NCBI GenBank assembly: GCA_033439685.1
Contig: JAUEDM010000004.1
Coordinates: 4,092,001 to 4,156,000 of the forward strand
DNA length: 64,000 nucleotides
Direction: 5' to 3'
Source of the DNA: Apodospora peruviana
Taxonomy: Eukaryota > Ascomycota > Sordariomycetes > Sordariales > Lasiosphaeriaceae
Positions 54,871 through 64,000 of this stretch are shown here, in pieces. The position numbers and the translations under genes are program-made. Positions within the stretch are counted from its first letter, which is position 1. Each line of letters opens with the position of its first letter. Under the pieces are notes generated by a model that saw only the letters and a list, made by a program, of their open reading frames with translations, was not told the DNA's origin and did not search any database.

Positions 54871-55899
54871 CTAATCCTCAGGCATTACAACCCCCGGATC
54901 CAGCTTCATATTTTCCGCCAAGCTCCTCACCACCCCCTTCAAGGCTTTACACGCCGGGCTATCAGGAAACGAATCGAAAAAACTCTCCCCATAGTCGCAC
55001 GCCATCCCTATCCGTGGGTCAAGCGGCACCTTGCCGAGAAACGGTATCCCCATCTCCTGCGCAAGCGCCTGACCGCCCCCCGTAGTCGCCTTGAATATCT
55101 CGCCCGGATGCTCACACTTGGGACACACAAACGCCGACATGTTTTCCACCAGCCCCAAAATTTTTATGCCTGCCTTGCGGCAAAAATCGATTTCTTTCCT
55201 GACGTCGAGCAGCGCAACCTCTTGGGGGGTCGTGACCATCACCGCGCCGTCGATACCGCTTTCTTTAAGAAAAGTGTTGACCGACAAATGCTCGTCGCTC
55301 GTTCCGGGAGGTGTGTCGACGAGCAAAAAATCAAGGTCGCCCCATTCAACGTCCTTCAAAAATTGCTTGATCAGGCCGTTCTTCTTTGGTCCACGCCAGA
55401 TGATCGCGTCATCTCTATTAGGTAACATGAACTGGATCGACATGACCGCCAAGTTGTCCATCGCCCAGACGGGCGACCAGCCTGTGCTAGACACGTGGAT
55501 GGTTTCCGATTCAACGCCGAGCATTTTCGGGATGCTCGGCCCGCAGATGTCCGTGTCCATGACGCCGACGGTGCTTTCCGGGTTGGTTGCGAAGGCGTGC
55601 GCCAGCAGCGAGGTGAAGGTGCTCTTGCCGACGCCGCCTTTGCCACTCAAGACGAGAATCTTGTGTTTTATGCCAGACAGCCGGGCCGTGATTAGAGGGA
55701 TGTCTGGGTCTGGCCCTTTCGGTGCGGAGGCGCATATTTTCTGGTTCGGGCAGCCGGCGCACGAGTCTGCGGTGCCGGCTTTTTCGGATTCGGGCCCGGG
55801 GCAGTGTTCCGGTTCGGGGGCGACTAGTTGTGGCTTCTGCTTGAGTGGGTTCGAGAGGACGTCCTCGACCGGTTCGGGGGCCTCGAGGGAGGGCGCCAT
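54871..55899 (-). CDS. NBP35: Cytosolic Fe-S cluster assembly factor NBP35
   Basis: A single-exon frame of 342 residues. The N-terminal cluster-binding cysteines C33, C47, C50 and C56 (C-x13-C-x2-C-x5-C) distinguish NBP35 from CFD1. The deviant Walker A GKGGVGKST is at 86-94. Other Mrp/NBP35 blocks are VMDTDICGPSIPKMLG, DDAIIWRGPKKNGLI, DFLLVDTPPGTSDEHL and the CPxC motif VCPKCEH near 258-261, which bridges the heterotetramer. NBP35-CFD1 is the scaffold that builds [4Fe-4S] clusters for cytosolic and nuclear proteins. The length fits the family (330-350). Confidence 0.96.
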   Translation of the reverse strand: MAPSLEAPEPVEDVLSNPLKQKPQLVAPEPEHCPGPESEKAGTADSCAGCPNQKICASAPKGPDPDIPLITARLSGIKHKILVLSGKGGVGKSTFTSLLAHAFATNPESTVGVMDTDICGPSIPKMLGVESETIHVSSTGWSPVWAMDNLAVMSIQFMLPNRDDAIIWRGPKKNGLIKQFLKDVEWGDLDFLLVDTPPGTSDEHLSVNTFLKESGIDGAVMVTTPQEVALLDVRKEIDFCRKAGIKILGLVENMSAFVCPKCEHPGEIFKATTGGGQALAQEMGIPFLGKVPLDPRIGMACDYGESFFDSFPDSPACKALKGVVRSLAENMKLDPGVVMPED

Positions 55900-58075
55900 G
55901 GTTGGTTGGTCCTGTCCGTTACGGGTGTGTGTATGAAATTGTCGTTAGATAACGCGGCTCGTGTGTAGATACTGACAGTTGGAAGCAGATTGATGGATGG
56001 TAGTATTTTCGAGGTGGTTGTTCTGTCTTGTTGCGAACGCGGGATTAGAAATCGAACCCTCCCCCCCGACTGGCCGTTCATTTCTGGCGTGCGGCGATGG
56101 AGGGGTCACCTTATCTTATCGGCTTAAACCGGGGTGTCCGCGGGGCGGCAAGCGCTAAAGTGGGCCACTGGTCTGGCCTTAACCGGGGTCTTGCCCTTTT
56201 GCTTCGACCGATCGCGGAACATCCCTGTCGGCTTCCACGACAGGCCGTCCCCCGCCAATATCAAGGTGTGGTTTGCTGTGTCTTGTATGGGAATCTTTAA
56301 CCGCATGACAGCCAGGAGCAATAAATCGACGAGAACGGGATGCGATACCAGAAACCTGCGAAGAAGGTCTTATCCGACAGCAATACCTGTTGTCTCAACT
56401 CCCGAATCGCAGCTGGCTGCCACCCGCTGCTTCTTGTAGCCGATGTTGTTTTGGGGATGCTCGGCTATGAGAGGTAATGTACTGGAAGAAGACGGCATAT
56501 CACGGCGTTAGCTCGGTCAATGGATGCCACCCATCGCGAGCTGCATGGCGCTTTCAACATCGTCTCAAAAGGTGAAGTATCGTAATGTAAACCACGGGAA
56601 ATTCTAAAAGGTGTGGATGCTTTACCGTCTCGCAGACGATTGACAAGTGTCAACATGGTCTTCCTCGTCCCCGGCGAGAGCAACCACGGTCTCTCACCAT
56701 GGAACTATGCCCAGAAAGGTACTCCGGTCACCGTGATATCTCGAGATATGCGGTTCACCCTCCGGTCTCTTCGGTCAGAATGACGCGACAACATGGCAGT
56801 CATCAACTGACTGGCTGCTCTCCGATAAGAATTACCACCAAACGTAGATGTGGTAGGGCATAGTCGACCACGCGTGCATCGCCGCGTGCCAATAAGACAT
56901 GCGCCGGCTGGTTCCCTGGATCAAAAGCAGCAGTATATGTCTGTCGTCCCCCATCGATCGTCCAGTCCTCAGAGGGAGTAGGGTAGGGAGACATGGAGCA
57001 TGCCATCCCAATGCCCCAAACCCCCTTGATCCTTGATTGGCCTCTCGTTGGAGTCGTTGTTCGACAGACACCACGGTCCTATGCGCTCGAAAGCTGATTG
57101 GAGCGCATTCCTTCGTCAGACCAACCATCTTATCAGGAAGGGTTCGCTGTTGTGGATGCAACGGCGACGAGGAGGGTGTCCTCATCATCAGGCGTCTTTG
57201 GCCCATGGGCCGTGGGGGACGAAGAGACGTTGGGTAGACATGGGTGGTCTGCACTCTCTTGACTCTGCAGCATTAGACCCAACGGCTCGACGTCGATGCG
57301 GTGGCATTAGTCAATGGTCATTGGGGATATAGTCCCTTCCATTCATTGGCGATGCAGGTCGAACCAGAACGGGGCGGCCTGTCAGAGGAGGAAGCGATGG
57401 AGGCCAGACGACAGAAATTGGACGTCGTGAGTGGCGCGCCGGGTAGCAACTGGGGCCAGCTGCAGCGAGTACAGAGAGCGACTTTAAGAACCTGCAGCGA
57501 GCTTCTCACCTGACAGCGTGTGAAGGACGGGAATTAGCGCGACGGGCAGGGGCGATCCACGCCATTCAGAGCCCGGAAAATGGACCAACGGCCGCCATTG
57601 GAACCACGATGTCGGCCCCTCCACCCCGGACGAAGCCCAGATTCCCCCAGAAGCTCCCCACACCTTTTGCTGCAGGTCGGTCTGCATCTCTGCATTCCAT
57701 CTTTGTCGACTCGCAACCTAATTCCCCATCGAATCGAGGGCGCGAGCCCAACCGCTATCGCCAACAGATAATAACCCGACGCGCAGCTCATCTGGGGAGA
57801 TTTCCGACCGTTCATTCCACATGACTCTTGGACGTTTGCCACACCCAACGGACATTGACCAGCGAGAATAGCGACCGCCCACACTCCCGCGAACACGGTC
57901 CTGCATACGAACGCATTATACACACTGCACGAAAGTAAACAGTAAACACACAAACTTGCCTCCTGACCTGACTCCGTTTGCTCATTCGGTTTTACCACCA
58001 CCACTCAAGCTTGTCCAAATCATTGCATCTGCCGGAATTCGTGTCGCAGTTTCTTTGAGTCGAACGTCTCTTGTT
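55900..58075. other. Divergent intergenic region, NBP35 and ECM11-domain genes
   Basis: 2.2 kb between start codons. Scattered frames below 160 codons on both strands show no family match. Nothing else was identified. Confidence 0.5.
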
Positions 58076-59926
58076 ATGCGACTGAGTATGATGCCAACGG
58101 CAAAGAAGAAGTTAGGGGGCATGGGCCTGTTTCTACGAGGACCGGCGGATAGCAACGTGAATGGGCCAGGCGGCAGTCCGAGAGCTGCCGTAGTGGGACT
58201 ACCTGCCACGCCGGCTCCAGTAAGGGCCGACACGGGCCACACGCAGCTTCCTCAACTACAACCCCCACCGGAAATCGTGTCTTCTCGACAGGACCAGAAC
58301 CAGTTGCAGCAGCTCCAACATCAGCAACAGCAACTAGATTATCAGCAACAGCAGAAGCAACAACATCATCAATTAAGTGTCGGCGGCTCGCCAAGGTCGA
58401 TACCTGTGCCCAAGGCTGGACGGTACGCGAACCTCAGCAACCAGCCAGTAGTGGCTATGAGCCTACCTCCACAACAGAACCAGCATTTCCATCCCATGCA
58501 GCGTACACGCACCTCAGCATCAGATCATGCGCGTGATCCCCCACGCGGCCAGAACGCGTGGGAAGACTCAACCGTAGGCTCCATGTTTGGCGACCACGAG
58601 AGCAGGGCTGCATCGGACCGGCATCGTGGGCATCAGGGAAACCACGGCCGTCAGCACAGCGATGCTGCTTATCACCGTCCGCAAAACCAATCACACGCCA
58701 CCAGAGGAAACCAGAACCAGCAGGCCCAGCACGACGAGAACCTCCCCTTCGTTTTTGGCGAGAACGGCGTGCTCAAGGTTATCACCGCGTCAAGTGGCCC
58801 GCACATGTCTGGTGCTGCAGCAGCGTTAAATACGACCATTTCCAACAATCTCTTGAGTGAGCAGGCTGTCACTGTTGACGACATATACCAGGACGACCGT
58901 AACGTGTACGAGTCCACTCCTCCCAAGACTAACCCACTCAGACGCACAAAGCTGCCTCGCCGTGATGCACAAGAGCTGAAGAGAAACTCGTTTTCTGACA
59001 GGGGCGGTGGCGGATACGCATCAGACGCTCAGAGCCTGGGTATGTCCCCGGAGAGAAACTCTGAAGCCGGCGAGCAGATCGAAAAGGTCAGACTGGAGGA
59101 GCGAGTGCGCCGCGACCGCGAGCGAGAACGGTCACGTGAAATCGAGCGAGAGCTCGAGCTTGAACGACAAAGGGAACGGGAGCTGCAGCACAAACGCTCC
59201 ACTGTATTTGAGAACCTGACTCCTGTTGACACTGACGAGCCCAACTTCAACGACACAAGGGCAGCGGTTGTCGTGCCGTCCAGTGACATCAGCGCGGAGG
59301 ACGTCCAAGAAGCTCTGCAACGCACACCTCGTGCCAATCGACAGGTAAAACCACCGCCTATCACAATACAGCCTACCAACTTGTTTAAGCCAGAGGGGAT
59401 TCTTGTGCGGACTTCGAGTCGGCGTCAGATACAACAGCCATCCGCGAAGGAATCGCTGACCAGAAAGCGTCGCCATAGCGTGGACTACGACGACAGCGAG
59501 CTTAACAAGATGAGCTTTTCTGACCTGCGCAGCCAAGCCTTCGACTACGACCCTCAAGCGGCAGCAGCCATGGTGGTACAGCAGCGGCAGGTCACCTCTG
59601 GACCGGTAGAGGGTCCCATCGAGGAGCGGCTTGCACATTACAAGACTCAGGGCAGCATGGACCAGCACGAGTTTTTTACTCGTATTTCAGCCGATGAATG
59701 GGACGAGTCGGGCGACTGGTTTCTTGAGCAGTTTACCAGCGTTGTGACGAAACTGAAGAATGCGAGGCGGGCGAAGAGAAAGCTGGTTGAAAAGTTTGAG
59801 GACGAGATTGCGCAGCGTGAGGAGGCAGTGAGGATCAAGGTGGAGGGCATTGGTAGGACGCTAGAGGATCTGAAGGAGGAAGGGCAGACGATGATGAAGG
59901 GCAAGGAAACGGAATTGGAGTTTTAG
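58076..59926 (+). CDS. ECM11-domain (extracellular mutant 11-like) protein
   Basis: A single-exon frame of 616 residues. The frame extends 40 codons upstream without an ATG, so this is the first Met. The C-terminal 150 residues carry the family region: MSFSDLRSQAFDYDP, QHEFFTRISADEWDESGDW, LEQFTSVVTKLKNARRAKRK, then LVEKFEDEIAQREEAV and a terminal coiled coil. In budding yeast Ecm11 partners Gmc2 in the central element of the synaptonemal complex and is SUMOylated. The fungal proteins share this C-terminal segment on a long disordered N-terminus, here with a Gln-rich run (about 72-98) and an Arg/Glu-rich stretch (about 340-375). A meiotic role is inferred from the family. Confidence 0.75.
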   Translation: MRLSMMPTAKKKLGGMGLFLRGPADSNVNGPGGSPRAAVVGLPATPAPVRADTGHTQLPQLQPPPEIVSSRQDQNQLQQLQHQQQQLDYQQQQKQQHHQLSVGGSPRSIPVPKAGRYANLSNQPVVAMSLPPQQNQHFHPMQRTRTSASDHARDPPRGQNAWEDSTVGSMFGDHESRAASDRHRGHQGNHGRQHSDAAYHRPQNQSHATRGNQNQQAQHDENLPFVFGENGVLKVITASSGPHMSGAAAALNTTISNNLLSEQAVTVDDIYQDDRNVYESTPPKTNPLRRTKLPRRDAQELKRNSFSDRGGGGYASDAQSLGMSPERNSEAGEQIEKVRLEERVRRDRERERSREIERELELERQRERELQHKRSTVFENLTPVDTDEPNFNDTRAAVVVPSSDISAEDVQEALQRTPRANRQVKPPPITIQPTNLFKPEGILVRTSSRRQIQQPSAKESLTRKRRHSVDYDDSELNKMSFSDLRSQAFDYDPQAAAAMVVQQRQVTSGPVEGPIEERLAHYKTQGSMDQHEFFTRISADEWDESGDWFLEQFTSVVTKLKNARRAKRKLVEKFEDEIAQREEAVRIKVEGIGRTLEDLKEEGQTMMKGKETELEF

Positions 59927-60709
59927 ATGGCCGGTGGCGGTGTTATACCTGGAGCTGGGTGTTTGTGGGATTTTGGTGATTTTGCTAGACAGGATGGGGG
60001 TTGTAAACTGCAGTCCGTAGGGGGTTATTTTCGATTGTGGTGGATGTGTGGGCGCATAAGACGAGCGGGGTGTACGTGCACCCCCAAAACAAAACAACCA
60101 ACAAGCCGATTTGCTTTTCTCGGCCAATTCCATCTTTCTTTGGGCCGATTCTACAGTACATGGGAAGGTGCGGTCGGTGGTTATCACGATGTTTTACGAA
60201 AAAAAAAAGAAAGAAAAGAATTTCACGATTCGGAACGATTTTGACGACCTACCTACATACAATATACGCATTTTTGACGACGAAATGAACGACAACGAAC
60301 GAATTGCATGGCAACAACAGCACTGCTTTTCACGACCTTGACGACAACGACCAGAGAGACGGACTGGGAACTTGAGCTACTTGATTGGGTCCTTTGCATT
60401 TTTATCACGACTTGACGGCTGCATGCACCTGATGATGACAGACGAGGGAAATCTCTTGTACTGATACAAAGCAGGTACCACAGTCCTGTTTTCTCTCATT
60501 ACATAGATGTATGTTCGTGGTTACGAGGTATACATACATACATGTTTGTCTTTCTTTCGCGGTTCCAATTCTCCATTACATGACTATATGTTACGTATAC
60601 TATATATATTATGTTAGTGATTGTTATCATCAATCATGTACCACTCAACGATGTATTTTTTCGTTGTCGGGCATGTCAAATCCAGAAGGGAAGTCATTCA
60701 TGCTTCTCA
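59927..60709. other. Convergent intergenic region
   Basis: Tail-to-tail space between the ECM11-domain gene and the TDA10-like gene, AT-rich with a short TACATA run near 60530-60545. No gene or RNA is supported. Confidence 0.5.
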
Positions 60710-61834
60710 TCATATCACAACTTTATACTGCACACTCCTATCCCTCCCGACAACCAATCTCAACTGACACCCCTTCTTACTTTCGGCACCCCTAAAAATT
60801 CCCTCCCTGACCCCGTCACAATAAAGTTCATAAGCAGGATAGTAAGCATCAACAAACTTGAGCACCTGCTCATCCGTCATACCGCTGCCCATTTGTTGTC
60901 GAAGCTGCTTCTCTTGCTGAAGCCGCCACTCGTAGACATATTCAGTGTCTTCGGCATCGACATGGATAAACGCGTCAAACATGTTTGTCACCACATCATA
61001 TTTTTTGAGGGAATCGTTGACAAACGACAGCTGCTCAAGGGTGTGGTTGTGAAGTGTGCGGGTGTCTGGTTCTTTCCATTTCGTTTCGAGGACCGCAGGG
61101 TCAAGAGACCGAAAACCGATGCACCACCCTTCTAGGATGATTACTTGGATTTTGGGGGTACCCGGTAAGTTGATGGGTTGCCACTGGGATTCCGGGGCGC
61201 GGTCGCCGAGGCCGGAGAAGGCGGATTTGTTGTAGCTCGGTACGTGGGTTGGTTGGCCGGCAAGGAGGGACGAGAAGAACTGTGTCAAAAGGGGGATGTC
61301 GTGTGTGCCTACATTCACAGGTTTGGTTTAGGAGTTGTGTGTATAAAGGGGGAGGGTATGTGTGTGTGTACATTCAGGGGTATACAGAAAAAAAGGGGGT
61401 GGGGGCGTGTGCATAAAATAAGCTGCACTACGGAGTACGGGGTAGATAAAGGTACGTGGGTAAAATAAACACTTTTTAAAAAACGAGTAATAAAAACCCA
61501 TACCAGGCTCGCCCCTATACTGCACAAGCCCATTGTCCGGATGCGCGGCGGCCAGCGCGAGCTGCTCGGCGTGAGGGAGATAAAAGTCGTCGATGCTAAC
61601 GACGAGGGTCTGTAAGCCCTGGCGGTGCTGCAGCGTTTCTTGTAATGCGCGCACGAGGGTGGTCTTGCCGACTCCCTGGACGCCGTTCAGCCCGATGATA
61701 AACGGTTTTTGTTCCTGTGGGTATTTCTTCTTGTGCGCCTCGATCTTCGACAAGATAAAGGGGATGCAGATGGGGGATTTGTCGTCCACCACGCGCGACT
61801 GCAGCGGGACGTCTGGGGTGCTGACACCGTCCAT
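60710..61834 (-). CDS. TDA10/D-glycerate 3-kinase-like P-loop kinase
   Basis: Two exons on the minus strand, 61834-61504 and 61308-60710, encode 309 residues. Walker A is GVQGVGKTT at 51-59. It is followed by VVSIDDFYLPHAEQLALA and QYRGEPGTHDIPLL, the hallmark of the uridine-kinase/GLYK-like family. Further family blocks are PSYNKSAFSGLGDR, IILEGWCIGFRS, EYVYEWRLQQE and FVDAYYPAYELY. Yeast Tda10 is a probable ATP-dependent kinase of unknown substrate, and the plant member phosphorylates D-glycerate. The 195-bp intron is longer than its neighbours and carries a G/T-rich segment on the plus strand. Length matches the family (about 290-310). Confidence 0.9.
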
Positions 61835-62743
61835 TGTTCTTTCTGTCTATCTACCTACACAGTAGAGTTGATTTTGTGGCAGGAGGTTGAAAGTGTGGAG
61901 GAAGAGGTAGGTGTTGTTGCAGTTGGGCATCACTCATGCAAGCATGATCTTCTTGTTAGGAGTGTTCGTCGTGATCCGAACCAGTCGTTCCCCTCTGTAG
62001 CCTCACAAGCCTCACTTCGTGAACGTGGGGAAAATGACGACACTTTACGATGGCCGCCAGAGGCACAGCCGGGGACTGCTTGGCTTCCCCATTGGTGGGG
62101 GTCAGGGGTTCTCCGCAAAATTGGTAGTGCCCACTTTATTGTTCCATTTTACCCCAGCTGTCTTCGGCGATTTATTAACTGTGTCGCTCTTTGGTGGAAG
62201 GTTTCTTGTGCTCTTCAGTTGTGCGGGTAACTGGTGTAATAAGAAGAAGGTTCACCAGTTTCCAACTTTATAGTAAGTTTAAGATGGTTCACCTGGTTTC
62301 AACGGCCTGTTCTCAACGTCCAGATTTCTTTAGACTAATAATAACACCTGGTCTAGATCCGGGGAGAGCTACGGCCTCGCTTACTCGACTCATGTGACCC
62401 CTTCGACACATGTTTAACTTTAATCCTAAAGCCGACCGGCTGACTAATGGAAAGATGTCCCGCCGTTGTTGACAGTGCTTCAATTGAAGCCCTTCATCGA
62501 CACGAATGAATATATTGTGAAAGAAAGGAGGATAGGAATAGCTTCATGTATTTCATCACACGGAAAAGAACAGGCAAGATCATCTTGTAATCCCAACGTC
62601 ATTGGGGAAAAGCACACCCGCTTTAACCGTTGTCGAAATGAATGGAACCCTTGGGGCAAATGGCATCGGGACTTTCATGTGATGATATACCGCTGGGACT
62701 AGCCCGTTACAGCACAGCCGTCGAGGCCGCGCTAATGCCCCGC

Positions 62744-62749
62744 CCTCGG
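62744..62749 (+). promoter_or_regulatory. CCTCGG motif, likely fatty-acid response (Far/CTF1) site
   Basis: An exact CCTCGG lies 266 bp upstream of the Fox2 ATG, paired with a second copy 46 bp downstream. FarA/FarB-type Zn2Cys6 regulators bind this hexamer in beta-oxidation promoters of filamentous ascomycetes (established). Function here is inferred from position and gene identity. Confidence 0.5.
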
Positions 62750-62789
62750 TCGGCAAAATGCCCCGTCAGCAGTGGAAGCAGCCGTGTTG

Positions 62790-62795
62790 CCTCGG
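62790..62795 (+). promoter_or_regulatory. CCTCGG motif, second copy upstream of Fox2
   Basis: The second exact CCTCGG lies 220 bp upstream of the Fox2 ATG, in the same orientation as the first. Two copies within 50 bp are more than expected by chance for a hexamer and strengthen the case for fatty-acid induction. Confidence 0.5.
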
Positions 62796-63009
62796 CTTAG
62801 CAACCAGCACTCAACTCACTTGCCGACGTCGCATGCCTTTATTAGAGCTGCAGCACTGCCGTGTGTTTCCGGAACTGAACACTATCTTGGATAATATTAT
62901 CAATCTGCCCGGTGAAGCTGTTTGTTGTTTTATACCTCATCTCAATTCAAAAGTGTGTTTTACAGCTTCATCACACACAACCCATCATCAATCCAGACAC
63001 ACATTCACA

Positions 63010-64000
63010 ATGGCTGAGCAATTGAGATACGACGGCCAGGTCGTTGTTGTTACTGGCGCCGGTGGCGGTCTCGGCAAGGCCTATGCCACCTTCTTCGGCT
63101 CCCGGGGCGCCAGTGTGGTCGTAAATGACCTCGGTGGCTCGTTCAAGGGAGAGGGCACTTCCACCAAGGTTAGTCAATTCAAATCCGCTGGGCGCATTGA
63201 AACGTTCTGACAACCCATCTATCACAGGCTGCCGACGTCGTTGTCAACGAGATCAAGGCCGCGGGCGGCAAGGCAGTCGCCAACTACGACAGCGTCGAGG
63301 ACGGCGACAAGATCATCGACACAGCCATCAAGGCATTTGGGCGCATCGACATCCTCATCAACAACGCCGGCATCCTCCGCGATGTCAGCTTCAAGAACAT
63401 GAAGGACCAGGACTGGGATCTGATCTTCAAGGTCCACGTCAAGGGCAGCTACAAGTGCGCGCGCGCCGCCTGGCCGCATTTCCGCAAGCAAAAGTACGGC
63501 CGCGTTATCAACACCGCCTCCGCTGCCGGTCTGTTCGGCAACTTCGGCCAGGCCAACTACTCGGCCGCCAAGCTGGCAATGGTTGGCTTCACCGAGACCC
63601 TCGCCAAGGAGGGTGCCAAGTACAACATCATCTCCAACGTTATCGCGCCTGTGGCCGCCAGCCGCATGACCGAGACCGTCATGCCGCCCGATCTGCTGGC
63701 ACTCATGAAGCCCGAGTGGGTCGTTCCCCTCGTGGCTGTCCTGGTGCACAAGAGCAACACGAGCGAGAGCGGGTCCATCTTTGAGGTTGGTGGCGGTCAC
63801 ATCGCGAAGCTCCGGTGGGAGCGGTCCAGCGGCCAGCTCCTCAAGTGCGACGAGAGCTACACCCCGTCTGCGGTCCTCAAGAAGTGGGACGAGGTGACAG
63901 ACTTCTCCAACCCGCAGTACCCCAGCGGACCCAATGACTTCCTGACGCTCCTAGAGGAGTCGGTCAAGATGGGTTCGAATGAGCAGGGCGAGAAGGTTGA
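63010..64000 (+). CDS. FOX2: Peroxisomal multifunctional beta-oxidation enzyme Fox2 (5' part)
   Basis: Exons 63010-63168 and 63228 to the window end give 310 residues; the 59-bp intron has GTTAGT and CACAG. The N-terminal short-chain dehydrogenase domain shows TGAGGGLGKAYA (15-26, NAD binding), NDLGG, INNAGILRD, the catalytic Ser in INTASAAG, and Tyr164-x3-Lys168 in NYSAAK. It continues into LVHKSN, SGSIFEVGGGHIAKLRWER and EEVTDFS-type sequence typical of the hand-over to the second dehydrogenase domain. Full fungal Fox2 (about 890-900 residues) has two (3R)-hydroxyacyl-CoA dehydrogenase domains plus a MaoC-like hydratase and ends in a peroxisomal PTS1; those parts lie outside the window. Two CCTCGG motifs upstream suggest fatty-acid induction. 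Confidence 0.95.

Larger units (their letters stand above)
61835..63009. promoter_or_regulatory. Divergent intergenic region, TDA10-like and Fox2 genes
   Basis: 1.17 kb between start codons. The Fox2-proximal 300 bp holds two CCTCGG motifs and ends in a CA-rich leader (CATTCACAATGG). No coding frame is supported. Confidence 0.5.

Overview
The window looks like nuclear DNA of a filamentous ascomycete, most likely a Sordariomycete. Genes carry several short introns (mostly 47-130 bp) with GTRNGT-type donors, CTAAC/CTGAC-type branch sites and YAG acceptors. Typical filamentous-fungal families are present: a HET-domain protein, a Thr-rich GPI-anchored wall protein, a secreted/transmembrane kelch protein, a RAS-1-type GTPase and a Fox2 beta-oxidation enzyme. 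Intergenic spaces are long (1-5.6 kb). No species is claimed.

Layout. 1-1520 (-): partial RBR-type E3 ubiquitin ligase with a hydrophobic segment inside its IBR domain. 4325-5647 (+): F-box/LRR protein. A 5.6 kb gene-poor stretch follows. 11218-13538 (+): SYLF-domain protein. 14965-16899 (-): HET-domain protein. 17709-19026 (+): END3. 20221-21471 (-): AIF/FSP1-like oxidoreductase. 23225-23686 (+): acyl-CoA-binding protein. 23974-25719 (-): tyrosyl-DNA phosphodiesterase. 26093-26293: MITE-like element. 26659-26787 (-): tRNA-Lys(CTT) interrupted in its D-loop. 28106-31575 (-): eight-exon Thr-rich wall protein. 35764-38734 (+): kelch receptor-like protein. 39.9-42.3 kb: tandem duplication of a multi-pass membrane protein gene, with a decayed first copy. 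42.3-46.8 kb: gene-poor, with an RNase H-like relic, an 18-C tract and TA-rich DNA. 46831-47690 (-): Ras. 52014-53430 (-): MoaB/MoCF-fold protein. 53905-54597 (+): GMF (ADF-H). 54871-55899 (-): NBP35. 58076-59926 (+): ECM11-domain protein. 60710-61834 (-): TDA10/glycerate-kinase-like. 63010-end (+): Fox2.

How genes relate. SYLF and END3 families both act in actin-based endocytosis and lie 4.2 kb apart. ACBP and Fox2 both serve acyl-CoA metabolism, and Fox2 has two CCTCGG (Far-type fatty-acid response) motifs 215-266 bp upstream of its ATG. MoCF-fold/GMF share a 474-bp divergent promoter, and GMF/NBP35 are tail to tail. There is no obvious secondary-metabolite cluster.

The most unusual item is the tRNA-Lys gene. 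A 57-bp insertion in its D-loop has every hallmark of a fungal spliceosomal intron (GTAAGA donor, GCTAAC branch site, CAG acceptor), and its exact removal restores a normal 72-nt tRNA. Part of it also resembles the inverted repeat of the MITE 400 bp away. Exon boundaries were placed by eye from splice signals, reading frame and family conservation.
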